Shown: positions 1-7,724 of the stretch, piece after piece
How the letters are laid out: each line of letters begins with the position of its first letter
Numbering within the stretch: the stretch's first letter is position 1
NCBI RefSeq assembly: GCF_021458635.1
Contig: NZ_JAIRDQ010000002.1
Span: 806,001 to 870,000, forward strand
From: Bradyrhizobium monzae
GTDB taxonomy: Bacteria; Pseudomonadota; Alphaproteobacteria; Rhizobiales; Xanthobacteraceae
Reading direction: 5' to 3'
DNA length: 64,000 nucleotides
Made by a program: the position numbers and the translations under genes
The notes under the pieces: model-generated
What the model was told of the DNA's origin: nothing
The model's database searches: none
The model's input: the letters and a program-made list of their open reading frames with translations, nothing else

Positions 1-238
1 CCGCGATGCCGGTGCCTATCTCTGCAACTATCTGAGCTGGCGCGCGATCGAGAACGTCAAAGCGGGCGGGCCGCCGCTTGCGGCGTTCATCCACATTCCC
101 CTGCTTGCGCGCAGCGGCGCCGTGCGGCGCAAGGGCGCGCCGCGGATTACGCTCGAGGAGCTGGTAGATGCGGGGGAAGCGATGCTGATGGAGATGGTGC
201 AGCTCGCCAGGAAGCAGCGAAACGCAGAGATCTCGTAG
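1..238 (+). CDS. pcp: pyroglutamyl-peptidase I (pyrrolidone-carboxylate peptidase), 3' part
   Basis: Only the last 78 codons are in the window; the 5' end lies upstream. The reading frame starts at base 2 and ends at TAG 236-238. The visible part contains LCNYL, where the Cys is the nucleophile of family C15 peptidases, and FIHIP about 25 residues later, where the His is the catalytic base. These are the two signature blocks of the C-terminal half of the enzyme, which removes N-terminal pyroglutamate from peptides in the cytoplasm. The stop codon lies inside the left arm of the palindromic repeat that follows, so the last residues may have been shaped by insertion of that repeat. The family call rests on these two motifs and is fairly secure. 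Confidence 0.85.
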   Translation, partial: RDAGAYLCNYLSWRAIENVKAGGPPLAAFIHIPLLARSGAVRRKGAPRITLEELVDAGEAMLMEMVQLARKQRNAEIS

Positions 239-325
239 GGTGGGCAAAGGCGCCGTTGCGCCATGCCCACCACCTATCAGATTCATGGCGAATGGTGGGC
301 ACGCTTGCGCTTTGCCCACCCTACG
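234..325. repeat. imperfect palindromic intergenic repeat (two-hairpin element)
   Basis: The outer arms are complementary: GTAGGGTGGGCAAAGG at 235-250 pairs with CTTTGCCCACCCTAC at 310-324. Internally the element also folds as two separate hairpins, each with GGTGGGCA and TGCCCACC stems. It overlaps the TAG stop of the upstream peptidase gene and ends about 110 bp before the next start codon. Short palindromes of this look are dispersed in Bradyrhizobium and Rhodopseudomonas genomes (from general knowledge, not searched here). It could act as a transcript 3' end or be a miniature mobile sequence. Confidence 0.75.
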
Positions 326-435
326 GCACCGTCTCTGCGTAAACATTTAACCCTACCGCGAACAATCTTCACGGTGCCTCCCGCCCTGCGCTACCTAACT
401 TCCGCGGACACCCCGCGTCCGCAGAAGGACGCGCC

Positions 436-1806
436 ATGAACCTCAATCGCCGTCATCTCATCGGAGCTTCGACCGCCGGCATCGCCGGTGCGCTCGCCAT
501 GCCTGTTGACGCTGCGCGCGCAGCGCCGCTGACGTCGCTGCTTGGCCGCGATGCGACCCAATATGGCGTGCGCCCCGGTGCAGCCGAGGATCAGACGCGC
601 GCGCTCCAGCGCGCGATCGACGAGGCCGCGCGCGCGCAGATGCCGCTTGCGCTTCCGCCCGGGATCTACCGAACCGGACTGCTGCGGCTGCCGAATGGCG
701 CGCAACTGATCGGCGTGCGCGGCGCGACAAAGCTCATCTTCACCGGCGGCGCGTCTGCGATCCAGAGCGACGGATCCGATTCGATCGGTCTGACCGGCCT
801 CACCTTCGACGGTGGCGGCATTCCGCTGCCGACGCGGCGCGGGCTGATCCAAATCCTCGGCGGCCGCGACGTCCGCATCACCGATTGCGAGATCACCGGT
901 TCCGGCGGCAGCGGCATCTGGCTCGAGCAGGTGTCCGGCGACATCTCCGGCAACATCTTCACCAACATCGCCGTGACGGCGGTGGTTTCGTTCGATGCCA
1001 GGGGGCTGAGCGTATCCCGCAACACCATTGTCGGCACCAACGACAACGGCATCGAAATCCTGCGCACCGCGATTGGCGATGACGGCACGCTGGTCGCCGA
1101 CAACCGCATCGAGGACATCAAGGCCGGCCCCGGCGGCTCAGGCCAGTACGGCAACGCCATCAACGCCTTCCGCGCCGGCAACGTGATCGTGCGCGGCAAC
1201 CGCATCAGGAACTGCGACTACTCCGCCGTGCGCAGCAACTCGGCCTCGAACATCCAGATATCAGGCAACAGCGTCAGCGACGTGCGCGAGGTCGCGCTCT
1301 ATTCCGAGTTCGCGTTCGAAGCCGCGGTGATCGCCAACAACATTGTGGATGGCGCCGCCGTCGGCGTCTCCGTCTGCAATTTCAACGAAGGCGGCCGCAT
1401 CGCGGTGGTTCAGGGCAACGTCATCCGCAATTTGATCCCGAAGCGGCCGATCGGCACCGCGCCCGACGACGATGCCGGCGTCGGCATCTATATCGAGGCC
1501 GACACCTCGGTGACCGGCAATGTGATCGAGAACGCGCCATCCTACGGCATCGTCGCCGGCTGGGGCAAATATCTGCGCGACGTCGTGATCTCGGGCAATG
1601 TGATCCGCAAGGCGCTGGCCGGCGTCGGCGTCTCCGTGGTGCCCGGCGCGGGCACCGCGCTCGTCACCAACAACATGATCTCGGAAACCCCGCGCGGCGC
1701 TGTGGTCGGGCTGGACCATGCGCGAGCCGTGACGGCGGACCTGTCGGCGGACGGCGCGCAACGTTTCGCGCAGGTGCTGGTCGGCGGGAACGCGTTGCGG
1801 CAGTAG
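436..1806 (+). CDS. Tat-exported parallel beta-helix repeat protein (TIGR03808-like)
   Basis: This 456-residue protein starts with a twin-arginine signal (RRHLIG at residues 5-10, hydrophobic stretch, Ala-rich cleavage region near residue 30). The body is a chain of short repeats of the kind VSxNxI, IRGNRI, ISGNVI, typical of right-handed parallel beta-helix (pectate-lyase-like) folds; the first coils include the ATQYGVRPG segment seen at the N-terminus of such proteins. It matches my recollection of the family TIGR03808, a twin-arginine-translocated repeat protein of unknown role in Bradyrhizobium relatives. The start at 436 has an AAGGA site 8 bases upstream. It is convergent with the next gene, whose family is reported as its usual neighbour. 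An activity on a polysaccharide is plausible but not shown. Confidence 0.8.
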   Translation: MNLNRRHLIGASTAGIAGALAMPVDAARAAPLTSLLGRDATQYGVRPGAAEDQTRALQRAIDEAARAQMPLALPPGIYRTGLLRLPNGAQLIGVRGATKLIFTGGASAIQSDGSDSIGLTGLTFDGGGIPLPTRRGLIQILGGRDVRITDCEITGSGGSGIWLEQVSGDISGNIFTNIAVTAVVSFDARGLSVSRNTIVGTNDNGIEILRTAIGDDGTLVADNRIEDIKAGPGGSGQYGNAINAFRAGNVIVRGNRIRNCDYSAVRSNSASNIQISGNSVSDVREVALYSEFAFEAAVIANNIVDGAAVGVSVCNFNEGGRIAVVQGNVIRNLIPKRPIGTAPDDDAGVGIYIEADTSVTGNVIENAPSYGIVAGWGKYLRDVVISGNVIRKALAGVGVSVVPGAGTALVTNNMISETPRGAVVGLDHARAVTADLSADGAQRFAQVLVGGNALRQ

Positions 1807-1835
1807 GTGCCGCCCTCGCCTCCGGCTCCCAGACC

Positions 1836-2630
1836 CTAGAAAGCGTTCCTGAGCAGCGGGTACCTTGCTTGCAGGCCGTCGAGGCTGAAGGTGAACTCGA
1901 CGACGCGCTCGGGCGATGCGACGATTTCCTCGGCCGGCGGGGCGAATTGCGGCAGCAGCGTCGCCATTGAAGCAGGTGTGACGACTGGTGGTCTCACCAC
2001 GGGCGCGGCGGCCGGTGACACTGCAGTTGCAAGGCGCGGCGGCTTCACCACAGGGGCAGTGCGCGATGCTCCTGCGGCGGGGGCGGCAACAGGTGGCCTC
2101 GTGACAGGTGCGGCGACCGGTGCCCTTGCGGCGGGCGCCTTGAGTGGCGGCATCTCGGCAGGTGCGGCGAACGACGCCATCAGAGCAGACACCGCGGGCG
2201 ACGCGGGCGCGGCCACCGGTGCAATCGGCGCCTCGAGGATTTCGGCAAGCACGTCCAGCGTGGGTTCGAGCCTGACCGGAACGGCGGTCGCGGGCGCGAT
2301 GTGCACGGCCTTGGGCTGCAAGGCCTGCGGCTGCGCGGTCTGGGCCTGCTCGCGCGGAAACACGCGCGGCATGGTCGCGGGCGACCAGCCGAATGCAGAG
2401 GTCACGCTCGCGGCAGCCGCGGCGACGTCTCCGCCATTCGCAAGGGCGCGCCAGGTTTGGACCGCGCGCTTGGCTTCCTGGATGTTTTCGAGGAATGCGA
2501 GTTCGGAATGATAGCGGCGCCAGCGTCCGGTCTCGAACATTTCGGAAAGATGTTCCAGCCGCTGTTCGGCGAGAGCGCACCAGCGTGCTGCAAGCTCGCG
2601 GCTTCCCGCCGCGCTTTGGCGATGAGTCAT
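1836..2630 (-). CDS. Ala/Pro-rich hypothetical protein (TIGR03809-like N-terminus)
   Basis: A 264-residue protein. The first 75 residues are compact and probably helical (RYHSELAFLENIQEAKRAV at about 40-58) and resemble the short conserved domain I recall as TIGR03809, found beside TIGR03808 genes. The middle (about 75-225) is low-complexity Ala/Pro/Val-rich and likely disordered. The C-terminus (VVEFTFSLDGLQARYPLLRNAF region) is more ordered. No signal peptide or membrane segment is evident, so it is probably cytoplasmic. It is convergent with the beta-helix gene, with 29 bp between the stops. No catalytic motif is visible and the function is unknown. That the frame is a real gene is fairly secure. 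Confidence 0.7.
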   Translation of the reverse strand: MTHRQSAAGSRELAARWCALAEQRLEHLSEMFETGRWRRYHSELAFLENIQEAKRAVQTWRALANGGDVAAAAASVTSAFGWSPATMPRVFPREQAQTAQPQALQPKAVHIAPATAVPVRLEPTLDVLAEILEAPIAPVAAPASPAVSALMASFAAPAEMPPLKAPAARAPVAAPVTRPPVAAPAAGASRTAPVVKPPRLATAVSPAAAPVVRPPVVTPASMATLLPQFAPPAEEIVASPERVVEFTFSLDGLQARYPLLRNAF

Positions 2631-2694
2631 AAATCAGCCCGTCAGGAGAGAATACGGACGCGACGCAACGCACGCGAATCAATTTAGGAGCGAC

Positions 2695-2811
2695 ATGAAT
2701 ATTTTGTGGAAAAGTTTTGACTTGTCCAGCAACGACACGGCCGTCGTCACGAAAGACCGTAGTCGCGCGGAGTTTTCAGGGCTTTTCGAGTCAAGCTTCG
2801 CGCAAGCATAG
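2695..2811 (+). CDS. possible small ORF, 38 codons
   Basis: ATG 2695 is preceded by AGGAG at 2686-2690, four bases upstream, a good ribosome binding site for so small a frame. The product would be 38 residues, starting MNILWKSF, with no signal peptide or known motif, ending at TAG 2809-2811. It is divergent from the Ala/Pro-rich gene. Its base composition is less GC-rich than its neighbours, so it may equally be leader or promoter DNA. No conservation evidence is available here. Confidence 0.25.
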   Translation: MNILWKSFDLSSNDTAVVTKDRSRAEFSGLFESSFAQA

Positions 2812-2910
2812 CGGGCTTGCCACGTGCCATTGCCGAGTCATCACGACGATCGCGCCCGCGGGCTCAACCGCAAGCTGATCTCGCATCACGCTTCGAGAAA
2901 TCGGATGCCC

Positions 2911-2950
2911 AAAAAGAAAAGACCCGTCCGGGGGGACAACCGGACGGGTC
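2911..2950 (-). terminator. rho-independent terminator for the sigma/anti-sigma/subtilase operon
   Basis: The arms GACCCGTCCG (2921-2930) and CGGACGGGTC (2941-2950) are perfect complements with a 10-base loop. Read on the minus strand, the stem is followed by TTTTCTTTTT (plus-strand 2911-2920). It lies about 160 bp beyond the subtilase stop codon, in the right orientation to end that operon. Confidence 0.7.
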
Positions 2951-3110
2951 GAGCCATATGGGCGCTTGGGGTGGATGGGCGCTCGCGCCTAATATGACTG
3001 ATGGGGAGGGATGACCGCTCCCACATAAATTGGTCGTGGCAGCTGGCTGAACGTTCAAAGCGGCCTTCGATTTTTTAACCTTTGGCCGACGCGCAAGGTT
3101 GTCGCAGGCG

Positions 3111-4793
3111 CTATCGCGCCGCCGGTCTATCCGCCTGAGAAACCGTGGATTTATCGCCCGCGCTCGACAGCGAGGGCTGCTCGATCGCGCGGATGCCAGG
3201 GTCGTCGCGACGCTTCTCGGCATCTTCACGTTTAGTTGTACCTGAGGCAGCCGCGACCGGCGTCGCGCTGTCGGCCGGAACAGCCATCACCGCGGCAAAC
3301 GCATCGGGCTCACCGTCGCCGTAGAGATCATCACGCCCGGGTGAACCGAGGTCACGCGCGGTCTTCGACAGCGTCATGCGCAGCGCTTCCGGCTTCAGGG
3401 AATAGTTGCGCTCGAGCAGCAAGGCCGCAACGCCGGAGACATAGGCGGCCGAGAACGAGGTGCCCGACGTCATCTGGTATTTGCCATCCGGCGCCGGCAG
3501 GAAGATGTCGACGCCGGGCGCCGCCAGCGCGATGTAATTGCCGCGGTTGGACGCGGTGAACAGCTTGTCCTGCTGGTCGGTCGCGCTGACCGCGATCACA
3601 TTGGGATTGGCGGCGGGGTAAAGTGGCGGCGATTTGGCGCCGGCGTTGCCGGCGGCCGCGACCAGCACCAGGCCGCGCGCGGCCGTTGCGGCGATCGCAC
3701 GCTCGATCACCGCGTCCTTCGGACCGGCAAAGCTCATATTGACGATCTGGGCGCCGTGCTCGGCCGCGTAATTGAGTGAGCGCAGGATGACGTAGGACGA
3801 ACTCTCGGCGCTGCCGGTGGTGCCGCCGAAGGCGCGAATGGCGATGATGCGCGCTTCCGGCGCGCTACCCATCAGCCTCGCATGCGCCACGATCGCCCCC
3901 GCAATGCCGGTGCCGTGGATATGGGGGCCCTCGCTGCTGCCGAGCGCGTCGAAATTGTCGGCGATGGAGTTGGCGAGTTCGGGGTGCCTGGCGTCGATGC
4001 CTGAATCGATGACCGCGACGGTGACATTGGCGCCGTGCGCCAGCGTGTGCGCCTGCGGCAGGCGCAGCTTCGACAGCACATATTGCGCCGGATCGCCCTC
4101 GGTCGGCACCGCCGACTTCTGGTCCTGGAGCACGTAGCGGAAGTTCGGCTGCAGCGAACGCACGCTGCCGTCGGCGGCAAATTCGCGCCGCACCGTCTCG
4201 TACGGCCGGCCGTCGGCGATACGGAACAGGCCGACCGTGGCTCCGATCAGCGGAAAGCTTTCCGAAGAGACACGCCTCAAACCGTGGCGCCGCGCCAGCT
4301 CATCGGCCTCGGTCAGCGACAGCGCGCTGTCGATCTCGGCCACGAACTCGTTGGCGAAGCTGCGCAGATTGACGGCGACGGGCGTAGTATTCCCCCGCGC
4401 CTTGCCAACGCTCTTCCTGGCCGATTTGCCGGAGCCGTCGCCGCTTCCATTCGCCTGCGCCAGGCATTCGCCGTCAGCATCGCGATAGGCAGCCGTGCAG
4501 GCCGGATAGAGGTTCGGCGAGTAGCGCGCATAGGGCAGCACCGGGTTCGTCGCCATCCGCGCCGAGATCCGGGCGGTCGTCACCACATGCGGCCCGTGAT
4601 CGACACTCACCGCCCTGGCCGCAATGCTGGGACTGATGGTCGGCGTCCGCGAGGGAACGCTGATGGTCGGCGTGCGCATGATCGCCTGGGCGTGCGCCAC
4701 CTCGATGCCGAGGGAGGCGGCGAGCAGGAGCGCGGCTCCGACCGGCGAAGCATAGGCCCCGGCTCGCAACTGACTCTCGGACTTGCGCCTCAT
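3111..4793 (-). CDS. secreted subtilisin-like serine protease (S8 family)
   Basis: A 560-residue preproprotein. Residues 1-35 form a signal peptide with a SPVGAALLLAASLG core. Residues 147-225 look like a subtilase propeptide (alpha/beta pattern ending LQPNFRYVLQ). The S8 domain follows with the catalytic triad Asp263 (VIDSGID), His293 (HIHGTG) and Ser446 (TSGTSFSA), plus an oxyanion-hole Asn in AAAGNAG. The tail beyond about residue 500 is polar and low-complexity. It is the last gene of a three-gene operon: the anti-sigma gene ends 16 bp upstream, and a terminator lies downstream. It should act in the periplasm or outside the cell. Its genetic coupling to the anti-sigma factor suggests a role in signalling as well as digestion (inference). 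The family assignment is secure. Confidence 0.9.
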   Translation of the reverse strand: MRRKSESQLRAGAYASPVGAALLLAASLGIEVAHAQAIMRTPTISVPSRTPTISPSIAARAVSVDHGPHVVTTARISARMATNPVLPYARYSPNLYPACTAAYRDADGECLAQANGSGDGSGKSARKSVGKARGNTTPVAVNLRSFANEFVAEIDSALSLTEADELARRHGLRRVSSESFPLIGATVGLFRIADGRPYETVRREFAADGSVRSLQPNFRYVLQDQKSAVPTEGDPAQYVLSKLRLPQAHTLAHGANVTVAVIDSGIDARHPELANSIADNFDALGSSEGPHIHGTGIAGAIVAHARLMGSAPEARIIAIRAFGGTTGSAESSSYVILRSLNYAAEHGAQIVNMSFAGPKDAVIERAIAATAARGLVLVAAAGNAGAKSPPLYPAANPNVIAVSATDQQDKLFTASNRGNYIALAAPGVDIFLPAPDGKYQMTSGTSFSAAYVSGVAALLLERNYSLKPEALRMTLSKTARDLGSPGRDDLYGDGEPDAFAAVMAVPADSATPVAAASGTTKREDAEKRRDDPGIRAIEQPSLSSAGDKSTVSQADRPAAR

Positions 4794-4809
4794 TGGTGCA
4801 GCGGCGCGC

Positions 4810-5502
4810 TTAAGGCGCCGCCACGGCGAGGTTGACGAACTTCTCGCGCTGCATCCTGCCGAGCAGCGCAGTGAGCTCGTCCTGGCTCATCGCCTTGTCG
4901 AACTGCAGGCGGAACATGCCGCCCCTGGCATCGCCGATGATCGAGGCCTGGTAGCTGTCGAGCAGCGCGGTGATGTCGGCGACGCGCGCCTCGGGCGTGA
5001 AGCGCACCAGCGCCCGCGAAGGTGCTGCCGCCCCGAGCTCGCGCGTGATCGGCGCGCCGGTCGAGAGCGATGCGGTCTGGAAGGTCGAGGTCTGGGTCTT
5101 CATCAGCACCGCGCCAATGATGCCGGCCTGCAGCAGCAGCGCGACGGCGCCAAGGCTCGCCGACCAGGCCAGCGTGCGCGGCGACAGGCTCGCGAAGAAG
5201 GTGGCAATGCGCGCCGACAGCGGCAGCGAACCGATGGCCCGCGCCGGCTCGGCGTCGATCGCGGCGAACAGCTTCTGCATCGCGCGCGCCGACGGAGCGC
5301 CCAGGCTCTCGTTCAGATGAATGGTCTCTTCGTATTCGCCGCGGATCGCCGCATATTGCCTGGCGAGCGCCGGATCGCTGGCGAGCGCTTCCTCGACGCG
5401 GCGGGCATCGCGCGCGTTCAGCGTGCCGGCGGCATGCCACGGCAGCAGCATCTCGATCTCACTGGGCTCTTGCTCCAGCATCTTCTTGCTCAGTGCCATC
5501 AT
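4810..5502 (-). CDS. membrane anti-sigma factor (RskA-like, no zinc motif) with propeptide-like periplasmic domain
   Basis: A 230-residue protein. Residues 15-85 form the helical sigma-binding region (LLPWHAAGTLNARDARRVEE) with no Cys or HxxxCxxC zinc motif. One membrane helix lies at about 112-134. The periplasmic part ends in a domain at about 163-230 (FTPEARVADITALLDSY ... GGMFRLQF ... ELTALLGRM). That domain follows the beta-alpha-beta pattern of subtilase propeptides and resembles residues 147-225 of the protease encoded next. The start overlaps the sigma gene stop (ATGA), so translation is coupled. Tandem ATGs at 5502 and 5499 leave the exact start uncertain by one codon. It is inferred to hold the adjacent ECF sigma factor inactive at the inner membrane until a periplasmic signal arrives. 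Confidence 0.8.
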   Translation of the reverse strand: MMALSKKMLEQEPSEIEMLLPWHAAGTLNARDARRVEEALASDPALARQYAAIRGEYEETIHLNESLGAPSARAMQKLFAAIDAEPARAIGSLPLSARIATFFASLSPRTLAWSASLGAVALLLQAGIIGAVLMKTQTSTFQTASLSTGAPITRELGAAAPSRALVRFTPEARVADITALLDSYQASIIGDARGGMFRLQFDKAMSQDELTALLGRMQREKFVNLAVAAP

Positions 5503-6068
5503 GGCCAGCCTCGCTCAATGCCGGCTGCCTTCAGCAGTTCGGCCAATTTCTTGCGCGCATAGAACAAGCGCGTCTTCACAGTGTTCTCCGGGATCCCGAC
5601 GATCTCGGCCACCTCTTCCACGGACTTCTCGTGGTAGTAGACGAGGTCGACGATTTCCCGATGGTCAGGCGAGAGGCCCGTCAGACACTCCCGCAACGCT
5701 TCACTGGTATTCTTCTTCTGAACCGCCGTTTCCGGATTGTCGGACGAATCCTCGATCGCATTGGCGGCCTCGTCGTCCAATTCAAAATCCTTTCGGCGCC
5801 GAAGCGCAGACAGGGCCTTGAATCGGGTGATTGCCAGCAGCCAGGTTGAAACGGCGGATCGGCCCTCGAACTTGCCGGCTTGACGCCAGACGTCGAGAAA
5901 TACCTCGCTGATGAGGTCTTCCGCCATCTGCTCGTCCCGCACGAGCCTCAGCCCGAACCGATACACCCTGACATGGTGCCGCCCGTACAGCACCTGCATG
6001 GCAAGCCGGTCGCCTTGGGCGATCCTGGCGATAAGGACCTCGTCCGTAGCCGCCTGTGTCACGCTCAA
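5499..6068 (-). CDS. ECF RNA polymerase sigma factor
   Basis: A 189-residue sigma70-family protein with only regions 2 and 4. Region 2 is at about 25-95 (EDLISEVFLDVWRQ, then STWLLAITRFKALSALRRR). A linker carries acidic residues, and region 4 is at about 130-185 (LTGLSPDHREIVDLVYYHEKS, then a helix-turn-helix VEEVAEIVGIPENTVKTRL). It is first in an operon with its anti-sigma (4-base overlap) and a secreted subtilase. Autoregulation is likely for such operons, but I could not find a convincing ECF-type promoter in the 435 bp upstream. Assignment to an ECF subgroup would need phylogeny. Confidence 0.9.
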   Translation of the reverse strand: MSVTQAATDEVLIARIAQGDRLAMQVLYGRHHVRVYRFGLRLVRDEQMAEDLISEVFLDVWRQAGKFEGRSAVSTWLLAITRFKALSALRRRKDFELDDEAANAIEDSSDNPETAVQKKNTSEALRECLTGLSPDHREIVDLVYYHEKSVEEVAEIVGIPENTVKTRLFYARKKLAELLKAAGIERGWP

Positions 6069-6503
6069 AGGCCGTCTCGCAAAGTTGGTCGGGGCGATGC
6101 GGGGGACGGTTCGACGGGAGGGGTGAAATTCTTCAACCTACCGCAGTCATACGGGGATCCGTGTGATTTACCCCACATACGCGCAATTTCCTTGTCCCAC
6201 CCGTGGCGGTCGGCCGCATCTTTCCAGAACGGTAACATAATACGGAAACACTCTCTCGTGGATTTGCCGAGAGCCGGCATACGGCCCAGTCGAGCCCGGT
6301 CCATAACACGGCCCTGTGCACCTTATGTCGCACGGGACCGGCTTTGGTCCGCGATATCGCCTGCGATGCCTAACTGGCTGCAAAATTCCGCGCTGCACGA
6401 GCCCCTCACCGTGCCGCATTCCCCGGATTCGGTGCAAAAGGATACCAAACCTAAAGGCTTGCCACGTAGATTTTTTCGGCTGACATCCACCATTGGCGGG
6501 ACC
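6069..6503. other. 435-bp divergent intergenic region
   Basis: It lies between the divergent ECF sigma gene and the diguanylate cyclase gene and must contain promoters for both. A frame in phase with the cyclase gene stays open leftward to about 5880, but nothing in it looks like protein and the ATG at 6504 is the sensible start. I looked for GGAAC/CGTT-type ECF promoter boxes facing the sigma gene and did not see a good pair. Confidence 0.4.
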
Positions 6504-7661
6504 ATGAGCACGGCCGCGACGTCCTTTCCGGAGAGGAATGCCGCCGAGGTCGCGGATCTCGTCCTCACGTCCGAGGCGGCCCCACCCGAAGTGCTGGCAC
6601 GGCGGGTCCGCCAGCGCCGGCAGATGTATCTCGGCCAGGTCGTCAGCTACTCCCTCGGCGCCTCGGTCCTGCTGATCTACGCCTATGACGGCGCCGTTCA
6701 CATGAACGTTCCGTCGCTGTTCTGGGTCGGCGGCCTCCTGATCATCGGCATCTTCGTCGTGATGTCGGAGGCCGGCGTCGGCGACAAGCGCACCGACCAT
6801 TATCTCACGGTGTTCCAGATCTCGGCGCATATGGCGCTGCAATTCATATTCCTGGTGTCGGTGCCGACAATCGGAATTGCGTTCATCAGCGTGCTGTTCC
6901 TGATCTTCGCATTCGGCACGCTGCGCATGACCTCGGCCCAGGCGATGCTGACCTGGGCGCTCGCCTCCGCCGCGCTTGCGGCCGTATTCCTCGGCTCGGA
7001 CCTGCCGATCGGCATGCCGGTGGCGACGCGGCTGCAGCGGACCGCCTCGATGCTGTGCTTCATGCTGGTGATCGGCCAGTGCGCCTTCCTCGGCCTGTTC
7101 GGTGCCACGCTGCGCAAGATCCTGTACCGGCGCAGCATCGAGCTGAAAGATGCCTATCAGCGCATCGAGGAGCTCGCCGAGCTCGACGAGCTGACCGGCT
7201 CCTTCAACCGCCGCTGCATCATGCGGCTGCTCGACGCAGAGATGGAAAACTCGCGGCAGGCATCCGCACCGTGCGCCATCGCCCTGATCGATCTCGACTG
7301 GTTCAAGCGCATCAACGACGCCCACGGCCATCCCGTCGGCGACGAGGTGCTGCGGACCTTCGCCATCACCATCTTCGCCAATATCCGGCCCGACGACCGT
7401 TTCGGCCGCTATGGCGGCGAGGAGTTTCTGCTGCTGCTGCCCGGCACCGCAAGCGAGGCCGCATCGCGCACGCTCGATCGGCTGCGCAGCATCGTCGCCG
7501 AACTCGACTGGAGCGCATTCTCGCCCGGTATGCACGTGACGATTTCCGCCGGCGTCGTGACGCTGCGCGACAATGATACTGCCGACACGTTTCTCGCGCG
7601 CGCCGACAGCGCGCTCTATTCCGCCAAGGCGCAAGGGCGCAACCGTATTGCAACCAGTTGA
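6504..7661 (+). CDS. membrane-anchored diguanylate cyclase (GGDEF)
   Basis: A 385-residue protein. Residues about 45-205 form five or six membrane helices. A short coiled linker (ELKDAYQRIEELAELDELTG) precedes the GGDEF domain at about 222-385. The active-site loop is GGEEF at 304-308. The inhibitory I-site RxxD is present as RPDD at 295-298, exactly five residues before it, so feedback by c-di-GMP is expected. Asp263 in LIDLDWFK is the metal-binding aspartate. The enzyme condenses two GTP into c-di-GMP at the inner membrane. I chose ATG 6504, preceded by GGCGGG. A DUF2336 gene follows 63 bp downstream on the same strand, probably co-transcribed. No EAL domain is present. Confidence 0.92.
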   Translation: MSTAATSFPERNAAEVADLVLTSEAAPPEVLARRVRQRRQMYLGQVVSYSLGASVLLIYAYDGAVHMNVPSLFWVGGLLIIGIFVVMSEAGVGDKRTDHYLTVFQISAHMALQFIFLVSVPTIGIAFISVLFLIFAFGTLRMTSAQAMLTWALASAALAAVFLGSDLPIGMPVATRLQRTASMLCFMLVIGQCAFLGLFGATLRKILYRRSIELKDAYQRIEELAELDELTGSFNRRCIMRLLDAEMENSRQASAPCAIALIDLDWFKRINDAHGHPVGDEVLRTFAITIFANIRPDDRFGRYGGEEFLLLLPGTASEAASRTLDRLRSIVAELDWSAFSPGMHVTISAGVVTLRDNDTADTFLARADSALYSAKAQGRNRIATS

Positions 7662-7724
7662 CTAATCCATTTGCTGCCGGCGCGTGAGAAGACGCCGCCG
7701 GATCGAATGCTCCAGGACAGGGCC

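Larger units (their letters stand above)
2631..3110. other. 480-bp intergenic region
   Basis: This stretch separates the 5' end of the Ala/Pro-rich gene from the 3' end of the subtilase gene. It holds one possible 38-codon frame on the plus strand (2695-2811) and a strong hairpin with a T-run read on the minus strand (2911-2950). I see nothing else that I can support. Confidence 0.5.
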
